Of a stretch of 64,000 nucleotides of DNA, positions 17,178-25,761 are shown one piece after another. Below the pieces are notes generated by a model that saw only the letters and a list, made by a program, of their open reading frames with translations, searched no databases and was not told where the DNA came from. The translations under genes and the position numbers were made by a program. The DNA lies in the NCBI RefSeq assembly GCF_005239135.1, contig NZ_QKNX01000006.1, positions 1 to 64,000 of the forward strand, written 5' to 3'. Origin of the DNA: Natronomonas salsuginis (GTDB lineage: Archaea > Halobacteriota > Halobacteria > Halobacteriales > Haloarculaceae). Numbering within the stretch: position 1 is the first letter of the stretch; each line of letters opens with the position of its first letter.

Positions 17178-18851
17178 ATGAGTCAACAGCAACGAATGGG
17201 AGGACAGCCGATGATCATTCTCGGTGAGGATTCCCAACGGATCAAAGATCGCGACGCCCAGTCGCACAACATCGCGGCGGCGAAAGCGGTCGCCGAGTCG
17301 GTACGGTCGACCCTCGGCCCGAAGGGGATGGACAAGATGCTCGTCTCCTCGATGGGGGACATCACGGTGACGAACGACGGCGTCACCATCCTCCAGGAGA
17401 TGGACATCGACAACCCGACCGCCGAGATGATCGTTCAAGTCGCCGAAACGCAGGAGGACGAGGCCGGCGACGGGACGACGACGGCCGTCTCCATCGCGGG
17501 CGAGTTGCTGAAGAACGCCGAGGATCTCCTCGAGCAGGATATCCACCCGACGGCGATGATCAAGGGCTTCCACCTCGCGAGCGAACGCGCCCGCGAGGAG
17601 GTCGACAACGTCGCCCACGATGTCGATCCCGAGGACGCCGAACTCCTCAAGCAGGTCGCCGAGACCTCGATGACCGGTAAGGGCGCCGAACTCGACAAGG
17701 ACGTACTCGCCCAGCTCGTCGTCGACGCCGTGCAGGCGGTCACCGTCGAGGCCGACGACGGCGAGTCGATCGTCGACCTCGAGTACGTCAACATCAAGAC
17801 CCAGACCGGACGCGCCGCGAGCGAATCCGAACTGCTCAACGGCGGCGTCATCAACAAATCGCCCGAGCACGACGACATGCCCCACGTCGCCGACGACGCG
17901 ACCGTGCTTCTCCTCAACGAGGCCATCGAGATCGAGGACACCGACGCCGACGCCAACCTCCAACTCGACAGTCCAGATCAGCTCAAGACGTTCATTGACA
18001 AGGAAGAGGCGCAGATCCGCGAGAAGGTCGACGCGATCGCCGACGCCGGCGTTGACGTCGTCTTCTGTCAGAAGGGTATCGACGATCTCGCCGAACACTT
18101 CCTCGCGAAGCAGGGTATCCTCGGGACCTCTCGCGTCAAAAAGAAGGACCTCTCCTTCCTGCGCGAGGTCACCGGCGGAGACATTCTCTCCGACCTCGAC
18201 GCGATCGATGACGCGACGCTCGGGAACGCGAACGTCGAATACAACGACGACGACGGCCTGTTCTACATCGAGGGAATCGGCGAGGACGCTCACGGCGTGA
18301 CGCTCCTGCTCCGCGGCTCCACCGAACACGTCGTCGACGAACTCGAGCGCGGCATCGGTGACGCCCTCGATGTCGTCGCCCAGACGGTTTCGGACGGTCG
18401 CGTGCTCGCCGGCGGCGGCGCTGTCGAGGTCGAAGTCGCCCGCCGCGTCCGCGAGTACGCCGACAGCGTCTCCGGGCGCGAACAGCTCGCCGTCGAGGCG
18501 TTCGCCGACGCGCTCGAACTCGTCCCGCGCGTACTCTCGGAGAACGCCGGACTCGACTCGATCGACACGCTCGTCGACCTCCGTGCGGCCCACGACGAGG
18601 GCAACGAGACGGCCGGACTCGACGTCTTCACCGGCGACGTCGTCGACACCTTCGAGGCCGGCGTCGTCGAGTCCGCCCACGCGAAACAGCAGGCGGTCTC
18701 CTCGGCGACCGAGGCCGCGAACCTGGTTCTCAAGATCGATGACATCATCGCCGCCGGCGACCTCTCCACCGAGGGCGAGGAGCCCGAAGGTGGCGCCGGC
18801 GGTATGGGTGGTATGGGCGGTATGGGCGGTGGCATGGGCGGCATGATGTAA
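17178..18851 (+). CDS. ths: Thermosome (group II chaperonin) subunit
   Basis: A 557-residue subunit of the ATP-driven double-ring archaeal chaperonin that folds proteins in the cytoplasm. Signatures: [15 protein letters not shown] with the nearby [33 protein letters not shown] (nucleotide-binding loop with the catalytic Asp), [17 protein letters not shown] in the apical domain, and [20 protein letters not shown]. The tail is a Gly-Met repeat ([17 protein letters not shown]), typical of chaperonin cavities. The ATG at 17178 lies just after a strong TATA box; an upstream extension was rejected. Heat or salt-stress control is likely, as in other haloarchaeal thermosome genes, but no specific site is recognised. 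Confidence 0.97.
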   Translation: MSQQQRMGGQPMIILGEDSQRIKDRDAQSHNIAAAKAVAESVRSTLGPKGMDKMLVSSMGDITVTNDGVTILQEMDIDNPTAEMIVQVAETQEDEAGDGTTTAVSIAGELLKNAEDLLEQDIHPTAMIKGFHLASERAREEVDNVAHDVDPEDAELLKQVAETSMTGKGAELDKDVLAQLVVDAVQAVTVEADDGESIVDLEYVNIKTQTGRAASESELLNGGVINKSPEHDDMPHVADDATVLLLNEAIEIEDTDADANLQLDSPDQLKTFIDKEEAQIREKVDAIADAGVDVVFCQKGIDDLAEHFLAKQGILGTSRVKKKDLSFLREVTGGDILSDLDAIDDATLGNANVEYNDDDGLFYIEGIGEDAHGVTLLLRGSTEHVVDELERGIGDALDVVAQTVSDGRVLAGGGAVEVEVARRVREYADSVSGREQLAVEAFADALELVPRVLSENAGLDSIDTLVDLRAAHDEGNETAGLDVFTGDVVDTFEAGVVESAHAKQQAVSSATEAANLVLKIDDIIAAGDLSTEGEEPEGGAGGMGGMGGMGGGMGGMM

Positions 18852-18912
18852 ACGGCGCTCGGACGCTACCCACCCACCGAACCGATCGAACCGCACCTGA
18901 CCGCTGCGGATC

Positions 18913-18918
18913 TTTTTT
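18913..18918 (+). terminator. T-run after the thermosome gene (terminator and/or cupin promoter)
   Basis: Six Ts about 62 bases after the thermosome stop and about 28 bases before the cupin ATG at 18944. Archaeal terminators are T-runs, but the position also fits a weak TATA element of the cupin gene. Confidence 0.4.
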
Positions 18919-18943
18919 GTTCTCATCCGTTCGATAACCGCAT

Positions 18944-19411
18944 ATGAATAAAATCGGAATCGACGACCTGGACGACTGGATGGGTCCCGCGAGCGTCAAG
19001 CGGCCGGTCGGATCGGCGCTCGACGCCGAGCAGTTGGCGATGAACTACTACGAGTTGGCACCCGGCGAGAGTTTCGCGTTCGGCTACCACGCCCACGATG
19101 ATCAGGAGGAACTGTTCTACGTTCTCGACGGAACTGCGACGTTCGAAACAGCCGACGGCGACGTGACCGTTGAGGCCGGCGAAGTGATTCGCTTTGCCCC
19201 CGGGGAGTTTCAGCAGGGTCGAAACAACACCGACGACCGCGTCCGCGCGCTCGCTGTCGGGGCCCCCGGCGACTCGACGGACGTCACCATCCTCAGAGAC
19301 TGCGCAGCGTGCGACGACCGGACCACCCAACGGATCGAACCGACCGAGGACGGCGACGAGTTGGTGACGATCTGCGTCGACTGCGGGGCCGAAACCGGCC
19401 GGTTCGACTGA
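18944..19411 (+). CDS. Cupin-domain protein with C-terminal zinc-ribbon-like tail
   Basis: A 155-residue protein. Residues about 30-95 form a single cupin barrel with GYHAHDDQEELFYVLDG (motif 1, His/Glu metal ligands) and the motif 2 region EAGEVIRFAPGEFQQGRNN, where the usual ligand histidine is replaced by Gln. After the barrel comes a cysteine-bearing tail, CAACDD and CVDCG, forming a CxxC/CxxC zinc ribbon. The substrate is unknown; the zinc tail suggests a binding or regulatory role. It is probably transcribed separately from the thermosome and followed by the DUF5797 gene. Confidence 0.82.
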   Translation: MNKIGIDDLDDWMGPASVKRPVGSALDAEQLAMNYYELAPGESFAFGYHAHDDQEELFYVLDGTATFETADGDVTVEAGEVIRFAPGEFQQGRNNTDDRVRALAVGAPGDSTDVTILRDCAACDDRTTQRIEPTEDGDELVTICVDCGAETGRFD

Positions 19412-19463
19412 GCTCGATCCGGAGACAATCCTTTTTGTATCCGACCGCCCGTAGCCGTACCCA

Positions 19464-19946
19464 ATGACGCTCTCGGAGGAGGCGAAATCGCGCCTTACGG
19501 ATCTCGTCACGTTACAGCCGACGAAAAACAAGGAGTTACAGGATCGGTGGGGGCTCGAAAGCGGCAGCGACGTCCACCAGTACCTCGAATCCGAGCTGAA
19601 GGAGTACTACTATCGCGACGAGAACAGCCTGATTCGAGCGACGCCCGAAGCGGCCGCGCTCGTCGGGATCGATACCGGTGACGATGTCGTCCGCGTCCCG
19701 AAGCTCCAAGCGGAGATCATCGAGACGCTCGCCGGGCCGGACGACGACCCACAGAGCGTCGTCTCGGTATTGCACGCGCTGCAGGCGGGAGAGATCGAAA
19801 CCGACGTCGACGCCGTCCGCTCGGCGCTCCGCAGCTTGGAGGACAAGGGCATCGTCGCGGTCGTTCGGCGGACCGTGCCGACGTTTCGCCTCGCCGTCGA
19901 GCGGGACTCGATCGAAGTCGAAATGCTCGACAAACCGGACGCCTAA
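19464..19946 (+). CDS. DUF5797-like winged-helix protein
   Basis: A 160-residue haloarchaeal protein that matches the DUF5797 pattern from memory. It has an N-terminal helix-turn-helix-like segment (LTDLVTLQPTKNKELQDRWG), a central domain (RATPEAAALVGIDTGDDVVR), and a C-terminal winged helix (VDAVRSALRSLEDKGIVAVV). It is probably a DNA-binding regulator; targets are unknown. A T-rich TATA-like element lies about 27 bases before the ATG. Its last four bases overlap the end of the convergent DUF5787-like gene. Confidence 0.75.
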   Translation: MTLSEEAKSRLTDLVTLQPTKNKELQDRWGLESGSDVHQYLESELKEYYYRDENSLIRATPEAAALVGIDTGDDVVRVPKLQAEIIETLAGPDDDPQSVVSVLHALQAGEIETDVDAVRSALRSLEDKGIVAVVRRTVPTFRLAVERDSIEVEMLDKPDA

Positions 19947-20962
19947 CGTCGTCGCTGTCGCTTCCGGTCGAGAAGTCGCTTCGTCGCGCGCCCCGGTCCC
20001 CCCTCGATTGGCCATCCCATCGACCGCCACGCGGGCGGCTCCGGTTCGAAATCCGCACACGATCCCGAACACTCAGCGGCGGTCTGCTCGCGCTGTTTCG
20101 CGGCACACCACGGGAACGGCCCCGTCGGATCCTCGAGCTCGAAGTGCCGACAGTCCGGGCGCATCGTCGCCGCGTACGAGCGCCAGCCGCGCTCGTAGGC
20201 GCGCTCGGCGATCTCTAGGCGTTTTCGATGTTTCCATCCTGGATCGGCGTACTCGAACCGGGCGGCCGACATGTCCCTCGGACCGCCCGCCGACCGGTCC
20301 AGTATCCGCGTCCCCGGCGCGGACACGTCGAGCGTTCGTGGCTGCCAGATCGGCTCGCAGTCCCACGATCCACGCTCGTTCGAGACGGACAAAATCCCCA
20401 CCTCGACGGGCATCGCCTCGAGGAGTGCGGGCTCGATCTCCTCGTCCGTCGCCGTCGTCGCCACCCAAATCTCGTCGGCGAGGGCGAGCGCCACGTCGTG
20501 TTCCAACTGCTCGGCCAGCCGCCGGGCCGCGCTCGCGTCGAGGTCGGGTTTGTTCTCGATCGCGACGATCCGGCCGGCCCACGCTGGATAGCGGTATCGC
20601 CGCCGTATCTCGATTCTGTTCCCGTCTCGGCGCGTCTCGACGAAGCCGCGGTCGTCGGCTCGGTGGATTGCCTCCCGAACGTATCGCCACGGGTAGCCAG
20701 GATCGGGGAGACACTCGCGGTAGTACGTCCACGACGCCGGGGCGTGACGGGCGACGTGGAGTAAGTCCGAATCGAGGCGATCCTCGCCGAACGGCTCCCG
20801 GCCGCGGAGGTCGGCGTCGGTTGTTTCTATGACGAGCGTGTCCCAGCGTCGCCGTCTCGTCCCGAGCTGTCGGGCGACGATGGCTGTCGACGTTCGCCCG
20901 CCGTGCGGCCAGTTGCGCTCCGCCCACGCGCAGACCCGCAGTTCGAACCCGAACTCCTTCAC
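19943..20962 (-). CDS. DUF5787-like protein, probable PD-(D/E)XK nuclease with cysteine cluster
   Basis: A 339-residue haloarchaeal protein. An acidic strand WDTLVIE (D41) and VAIENKPDLD (E136-x-K138) look like the split active site of a PD-(D/E)XK nuclease. A winged-helix-like insert lies between them (about 70-125), and HDVALALADEIWVATT resembles the following helix and strand of that fold. Cysteines occur at C11 near the N-terminus and at C271, C286, C298 and C302, an arrangement reminiscent of iron-sulfur RecB/Cas4-type nucleases. The family name is from memory and the nuclease call is inference. It converges with, and overlaps by four bases, the DUF5797-like gene. Confidence 0.72.
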   Translation of the reverse strand: MKEFGFELRVCAWAERNWPHGGRTSTAIVARQLGTRRRRWDTLVIETTDADLRGREPFGEDRLDSDLLHVARHAPASWTYYRECLPDPGYPWRYVREAIHRADDRGFVETRRDGNRIEIRRRYRYPAWAGRIVAIENKPDLDASAARRLAEQLEHDVALALADEIWVATTATDEEIEPALLEAMPVEVGILSVSNERGSWDCEPIWQPRTLDVSAPGTRILDRSAGGPRDMSAARFEYADPGWKHRKRLEIAERAYERGWRSYAATMRPDCRHFELEDPTGPFPWCAAKQREQTAAECSGSCADFEPEPPAWRSMGWPIEGGPGRATKRLLDRKRQRRR

Positions 20963-21184
20963 GATACTTTCTTGACGGCTCGCGACCTAAGCGGTTCGCT
21001 TGTCGGTGTGAGAGGCGAGACGGGAGTGGTGCGTCGGGCACCGGGCAGACCCGACGCGGGCGGACGTACGACGGCGATGGAGCGTTCTGCCATCACGACG
21101 AGAAAAGCGTCGCTCTGGCGTTCAATCGTACCGCGTGACGACGTATAAACCCTCGTGTGTCGGCCGACAGTGACGCGACCTGCA

Positions 21185-21991
21185 TTATCGCCGATCGCGG
21201 AGCGCCGGGAAGTCTGCTCTGACGGCCGAGACGCGCTCGGGCGGACAGCGCGCGTGGACGATCGTCGGTCCGTCGTCCGACGTGGCGATCGGCGTCCCCC
21301 ACGGATCGTACACCGTCGAACGCCCGACGAGCGCGCTCTGCTCGAACGACGCCGAACCGTTGATCGCTCCCACGTACAGCAGGTTCTCGACGGCTCGCGC
21401 CCGCGGCAGGGTTTTCCAGTGCTCGACGCGAGGATACGGCCACGCGCTCGGCACGAGCACCATCGTCGCGCCCGCGTCGACCAACTCTCGATACAGTTCG
21501 GGAAAGCGCAGGTCGTAACACGTCGTGACGGCAACCGTGTGCCCGCACAGCTCCGTCGTCGCGAGCCGTTCGCCGGGAACGAGCAGTTCGGCCTCCGCGG
21601 AGTCGTACCCGAACAGGTGGTGTTTCCGGTAGACGAGCCGCCGGTCACCGTCGCTATCGTAGAGAACGGCCGTGTTCGCGAGTCCATCTTCGGCGGGCAC
21701 CGACTCGCCCGCCGCCGCCGAGGCCGAGAGGTCCTCGACGACGGTCCCCGCGAGTACGGCGACGTCGTGTTCGACCGCGGCCTCGCGGATCGACCGGTGG
21801 GTTTCGCCGCCGATCGGTTCGGCGGCGCGCTGGTAGGCGTCGAACGCGAAGTAACCGACGTCAAAGGTTTCCGGGAGTGCGACGCATTCAGCCCCGTCCG
21901 CCGCGGCCGACTCGATCGCGTTGACGGCGCGCCCGACGTTGCCGACCACGTCGCCCGATTCGATCTCGATCTGCGCGAGCGCGAGTCTCAT
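21185..21991 (-). CDS. Carbon-nitrogen hydrolase (nitrilase superfamily)
   Basis: A 268-residue amidohydrolase of the nitrilase/omega-amidase superfamily with the Glu-Lys-Cys triad: Glu in CVALPETFDVGYF, Lys in VYRKHHLFGYD and Cys in VTTCYDLRFPELYREL. The order and spacing match cytoplasmic omega-amidase/Nit2-like members, but the substrate amide is not identified. The ATG at 21991 overlaps the stop of the SRPBCC gene by four bases, so translation is coupled. The 222-base gap to the DUF5787 start shows no gene. Confidence 0.93.
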   Translation of the reverse strand: MRLALAQIEIESGDVVGNVGRAVNAIESAAADGAECVALPETFDVGYFAFDAYQRAAEPIGGETHRSIREAAVEHDVAVLAGTVVEDLSASAAAGESVPAEDGLANTAVLYDSDGDRRLVYRKHHLFGYDSAEAELLVPGERLATTELCGHTVAVTTCYDLRFPELYRELVDAGATMVLVPSAWPYPRVEHWKTLPRARAVENLLYVGAINGSASFEQSALVGRSTVYDPWGTPIATSDDGPTIVHARCPPERVSAVRADFPALRDRR

Positions 21992-22410
21992 GCGTCCAGT
22001 TCCTCCCGGACGGTCGCTTCGAGATTCGCCAACTCCCCGTCGAGCTTTCGCTTGAAATACGACTCGACGCCCGGAAGCCGTCCCTCGACCCGGAAACGGT
22101 TCGTGAGCCGCGTTCCTCCCTCGATGGCCTCCAAGGTGTGTTCGCCCTCGACGTTCATCGCCTTCGAGCGACCGACGAACCGGACGTACTCCGGCTCGTC
22201 GACTTCGATGTCCTCGGTTTCGACGCTGATCGTCCGGCTGATCCCGGGGATCGGCAGGGAGACGTGCCAGATCGAGGTCCGATCGCCGGTCGTCTCGAAC
22301 TCGGTGACGACGCTTATCGATCGAGCTCGTGTTTCGGGATCGGAGATGGCTGCCCACACAGCCTCCCGCGATGCCGGGATCTCGAATACGCGCTCAACGC
22401 GGGTGGTCAT
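21988..22410 (-). CDS. SRPBCC (CoxG/START-like) domain protein
   Basis: A 140-residue hydrophobic-ligand-binding fold. It opens with VFEIPASREAVWAAISDPE, the usual SRPBCC start, followed by beta strands (TSIWHVSLPIPGISRTISVE, YVRFVGRSKAMNVEGEHTLE) and a long C-terminal helix (SYFKRKLDGELANLEATVRE). The ligand is unknown. It is first in a two-gene unit with the nitrilase-like hydrolase, so the pair may act on one metabolite. Confidence 0.88.
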   Translation of the reverse strand: MTTRVERVFEIPASREAVWAAISDPETRARSISVVTEFETTGDRTSIWHVSLPIPGISRTISVETEDIEVDEPEYVRFVGRSKAMNVEGEHTLEAIEGGTRLTNRFRVEGRLPGVESYFKRKLDGELANLEATVREELDA

Positions 22411-22480
22411 ACGTCAGCTTTGGTAGGGGGTGATTAAAAGGGCGGTCGTTCTGCGTGCCGTCCTGCCGTCGGTGGTCGTC

Positions 22481-22705
22481 TCACTCCGGCGTCACGCGCC
22501 ACGTCGTCGAGCGAGCCCGGGACCACTTCTCAATGTCCACATCCTCCGAGTGTTCGGCGAGTCGCGGGAGCCGGCTCCCGACCTGTTTCGCCGTGAGGTC
22601 GATCGCGTCGGCGATGTGCTTCGAACGGAGGTACTGCTCACCACCCTTCGCACGCTCTCGAAGGTACGCGAGGATGCGCTCGTCCTCGTCGCTCAGTTCG
22701 CTCAT
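22481..22705 (-). CDS. DUF7123-like small winged-helix protein
   Basis: A 74-residue protein: MSELSDEDERILAYLRERAK, then YLRSKHIADAIDLTAKQVGSR, a clear winged helix-turn-helix, ending WSRARSTTWRVTPE. Very similar small proteins are widespread in haloarchaea (DUF7123, from memory). Probably a DNA-binding regulator; the target is unknown. Confidence 0.78.
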   Translation of the reverse strand: MSELSDEDERILAYLRERAKGGEQYLRSKHIADAIDLTAKQVGSRLPRLAEHSEDVDIEKWSRARSTTWRVTPE

Positions 22706-22761
22706 ACCCCTATCTAGGGCCGCGAAGGGCTTAAGACCGTTCCTTCGGGTCCAACGGGAAC

Positions 22762-22950
22762 TTAGCCGTAGATGTGGTAGGCGGCGACCGAAAGCGAGCC
22801 GGCGAGCATCGCGACGGCGAACGAGATCCCCGAGGCGGTCTGCGCCCCGGTGAATCCGAAGGCTGCCATCCCTGCCGCACCGAGTACGGCGATGATCGCG
22901 AACAGTACGGGGAACCCGACACCGCTATCCGTCGAATCGGCGATTTCCAT
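22762..22950 (-). CDS. Small two-helix membrane protein (DUF7525-like)
   Basis: A 62-residue protein with two transmembrane helices (VGFPVLFAIIAVLGAAGMAA and ASGISFAVAMLAGSLSVAAY). The ATG at 22950 is preceded at 22971-22980 by a good minus-strand TATA (ATTTATATT), which supports this start over a longer reading frame from 23067. The DUF number is from memory. Confidence 0.75.
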   Translation of the reverse strand: MEIADSTDSGVGFPVLFAIIAVLGAAGMAAFGFTGAQTASGISFAVAMLAGSLSVAAYHIYG

Positions 22951-23002
22951 ACCGGTTCGTACATCAGCGCGAATATAAATCCCGACGATACCGGCGTCCG
23001 AT

Positions 23003-23392
23003 TCACTCGAGAAGCTGTTCGAGCTGGTGGCGTCGCCGACTGATGTCGAACGACGGATCGACCCCACCCTGCACGTGGAGCCGATCGAGCAACAACAGCG
23101 GATCGGCCCCCGCCGCCTCGGCTGCCGGAACCAACGCCTCCAGCGAGCGCCGGTGTAGCGCGAGCGAATCGAGCAGCCCGATCCCGATCGCCAGCGGCAC
23201 CGCCGCCGCCTCGTTCTCCGGGAAGGCGCTGGATATCCGATCGAATCGCGGCTCGGGCGGCGCGTCAGTCGCGACGAGCGTGAGACACTCCGGACACAGC
23301 GCGGCCCGCTCGGCTTCTTCGGGCACGTGTTCGCGGTATTCGGGTGGCACGTCGAAAACGACGGTTCGGGCGCGGCAGTTGGGACACTCCAT
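23003..23392 (-). CDS. DUF6276-like zinc-ribbon protein
   Basis: A 129-residue haloarchaeal protein with an N-terminal MECPNCRARTVVF and a second pair ALCPECLTLV, giving a CxxC...CxxC zinc site, followed by a helical domain (AAAVPLAIGIGLLDSLALHR) and a basic C-terminus (RRRHQLEQLLE). Function unknown. DUF6276 is recalled, not searched. Confidence 0.77.
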   Translation of the reverse strand: MECPNCRARTVVFDVPPEYREHVPEEAERAALCPECLTLVATDAPPEPRFDRISSAFPENEAAAVPLAIGIGLLDSLALHRRSLEALVPAAEAAGADPLLLLDRLHVQGGVDPSFDISRRRHQLEQLLE

Positions 23393-23429
23393 GCCGCCGG
23401 CTACCGGTTCGAGAGGTATGAACGACGCG

Positions 23430-24075
23430 TTTTAAACGATGATCGTGTTAGAGCGATTATATTACAGGTTCTTCGAACATCTGAATGAATCGCTACAAAT
23501 TGAACCTTCCCAACCGAATGAAACGGTTAGCGTATGTTGATGGCTTGGGATTAAGACTACTCTGACCCTAGTATTAATCACTCCTACACGATCAACTAAG
23601 TGCATGAATAATCCGGGATCGTCTAGATGGAAATGCAAAGAGTGTGGGCAGCTCTATGGACACAATCCTGGTAAGTGTGATGTGTGTGGTTATACCGTAT
23701 TCCGTCCGGTTCCACTTGACGACGCAGATTCATTCGAAGGAGGCAAAGAGACGACTGAGTTGGGTGCTGATGTTTCTGAGCTGTTAAAACAAGTGGGCGA
23801 AACTGACGACCGGACTGGCGAGAAACGTCCTGAAAATAATATCTCAGAGAAACAGGAGGGAAGCAATACTGAAAACGACCGATCCTTGCTCTCTTTTTTG
23901 CCTTGGTTCTAACTGGCAAATATCAAGCCTTCAGGTGCTACTGATTCGTAATATACGCTAATCTCGCTTATTTTGCTTTCACAACCACTCGTGGGAATCA
24001 CAATGGACGTCAGTACCGACTGTTTACTATTATCAGTACGTTTGCTTGAGAACTCCTTAGTCCAACAAAACGATC
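23430..24075. other. AT-rich island containing one orphan zinc-ribbon gene
   Basis: Base composition falls sharply from the surrounding GC-rich DNA over about 650 bases, and codon use in the enclosed gene at 23604 is unlike its neighbours. No transposase, integrase, tRNA or flanking repeat was seen. Acquisition from elsewhere or relaxed drift are both possible. Confidence 0.7.
23604..23912 (+). CDS. Orphan zinc-ribbon protein with disordered tail
   Basis: A 102-residue protein in the AT-rich island. The N-terminal 33 residues form a compact zinc ribbon (WKCKECGQLYG ... GKCDVCGYTVF), resembling rubredoxin-type or RNA-polymerase-type ribbons. The rest is hydrophilic and probably disordered, with a short hydrophobic end (SLLSFLPWF). 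AT-rich codons mark it as foreign or poorly adapted. Function unknown; the reading frame is intact. Confidence 0.68.
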   Translation: MNNPGSSRWKCKECGQLYGHNPGKCDVCGYTVFRPVPLDDADSFEGGKETTELGADVSELLKQVGETDDRTGEKRPENNISEKQEGSNTENDRSLLSFLPWF

Positions 24076-24078
24076 GGC

Positions 24079-24771
24079 TCAGTCGTCAGCCGGCAGCGGC
24101 TCTTCGCTCTCGGTCTCGGATTCCGCGGCCACGACCGCCTTCTCCTCTTCTTCCTTTTTCGCCTTGATCTTCTTCATCCGGAAGATCTCCTCGCGCTCTT
24201 GCTCTTCGAGTTTCTGCTCGATGTACTCTTGGGCCTCGTACAGCTCCGGCAGAAGCTTGAACTCGAGGGCGTTGACGCGGCGCTTCGTCTTCTCGATCTC
24301 GTCGAGCATCTTCTTCATCGCCGTCTCGACCTCGGCGGCGAGGATGACCGTCTCGAGCAGTTCCTCGTAGGCGTCGGCGGCCTCGTCGATCCGCGCCGAC
24401 GTGCCGACGAGCCCGTAGCCGCGCTGGTCGAGCGACTTCTTGACCTTGGTCGACTCGATCTGGGGGACGACGACCCCCATAATGTTCTTCGATTGGCTCG
24501 TGATCTCGGGGTGCTCTTTCAGCGCGGCCGCGGCCCCGCGAACCGCCACGTCACCCTCCATGGCGCGCGCCATGTTGATGTTGCGCTGGGCGCGCTCGTA
24601 GGTGTCGTCGACGTCCGAGCGAACGTCCTGAGCCTGATCGAGGATGTCCATGAACTCCATGATGAGGCCGTCGCGTTTCTTCTCGAGCGTGTCGTGGCCC
24701 CGCTCGGAGAGCTCGATGCGGTCCTCGATCGCCATGAGGTTTTTGCGCGTGGGTTTGACGTCCGTAGCCAT
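24079..24771 (-). CDS. atpD: A-type ATP synthase subunit D
   Basis: The 230-residue central-stalk subunit that links the catalytic A3B3 head to the membrane rotor. It is almost entirely coiled-coil, opening [20 protein letters not shown], with a middle [20 protein letters not shown] and a long charged C-terminal helix ([20 protein letters not shown], shown in part). It lies on the same strand as the main ATPase genes but downstream of a gene on the opposite strand, so it must have its own promoter. Confidence 0.94.
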   Translation of the reverse strand: MATDVKPTRKNLMAIEDRIELSERGHDTLEKKRDGLIMEFMDILDQAQDVRSDVDDTYERAQRNINMARAMEGDVAVRGAAAALKEHPEITSQSKNIMGVVVPQIESTKVKKSLDQRGYGLVGTSARIDEAADAYEELLETVILAAEVETAMKKMLDEIEKTKRRVNALEFKLLPELYEAQEYIEQKLEEQEREEIFRMKKIKAKKEEEEKAVVAAESETESEEPLPADD

Positions 24772-24886
24772 TCTTGGGTACCGATTCAGACTCCACCGGG
24801 TTAATCCTTTTCAGTCGTCTCGGCTGCCGGCGTTGGCTCTCGGCGCACTCGATGTTCAAGTACCAGCGGCGTGAACCCAACCTCGT

Positions 24887-25678
24887 ATGCCAACCGACTT
24901 CGACACCACGACGGTCGAGTTCGACGAGGAGACCGGCGTCGGCCACCTGACGCTAAACCGCCCCGATGCAATGAACGCTCTCAGTTCGCAGCTCAGCGAG
25001 GACATCGTCGCGGGACTGCGCGCGCTGAACGACCACAACGACGACGGCGTCGACATGTGCGTCGTCGTCGTCGAGGGAGCTGGCGGGAACTTCTGCGCCG
25101 GCGCGGACATCAACGAGTTCAGCGAGGGGCCGCCGACCACCGAGGTCGACCGATCTCACTATCGGTTCATCCAGGAGTACCCACTCCCCGTGATCGCAAA
25201 GATCCGCGGCTACTGTCTGGGCGGCGGGCTCGAAACCGCAATGTCGTGTGATTTCCGCATCGCCGACACCGACGCGCGCTTCGGACTCCCCGAGGTCAAC
25301 CTCGGCATCATCCCCGGTGCCGGTGGCGTCCAGCTCATCAGCCGCCTCGCGAACCCCTCGGTCGCAAAGGAGATCGCCATGACCGGCAAGCACCTCCCGG
25401 CCGAACGCGGCGCCGAACTTGGGATATTCAACGACGTTCACGCCCCCGACGAACTGGACGACGCCGTCGACGAGTTCGCCGAAACGTTGGCGAGCAAGCC
25501 GCCGCTCTCGATTCAGGCGATCAAAAAATCCGCCACGATGGCGACTCAGACCGGACTCCGCGAGGGGATCGAGTACGACGCCGATACGTTCAAACCGCTG
25601 TTGGCGACCGAGGATCACCAAGAGGGCGTCCGCGCCTTCGCCGAAGACGACTACGAGCCCGAATTCCAGGGCAAATAG
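24887..25678 (+). CDS. Enoyl-CoA hydratase/isomerase family protein
   Basis: A 263-residue crotonase-fold enzyme that hydrates enoyl-CoA in beta-oxidation or related acyl-CoA routes. Visible elements: GAGGNFCAGADINEFSEG (oxyanion-hole loop), KIRGYCLGGGLETAMSCDFR (second oxyanion-hole signature), and FGLPEVNLGIIPGAGGVQLI with the catalytic glutamate region. It is inserted, on the opposite strand, between atpD and atpB, with no evident functional link to ATP synthesis. Confidence 0.94.
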   Translation: MPTDFDTTTVEFDEETGVGHLTLNRPDAMNALSSQLSEDIVAGLRALNDHNDDGVDMCVVVVEGAGGNFCAGADINEFSEGPPTTEVDRSHYRFIQEYPLPVIAKIRGYCLGGGLETAMSCDFRIADTDARFGLPEVNLGIIPGAGGVQLISRLANPSVAKEIAMTGKHLPAERGAELGIFNDVHAPDELDDAVDEFAETLASKPPLSIQAIKKSATMATQTGLREGIEYDADTFKPLLATEDHQEGVRAFAEDDYEPEFQGK

Positions 25679-25761
25679 CGGTCGCGGCGGTCCGGTGACT
25701 CTCGATCTTTTTGCAGCGAGCGAAGAACGCGAAACGCGACCGTCGAAGTGTGGCGAACGTT

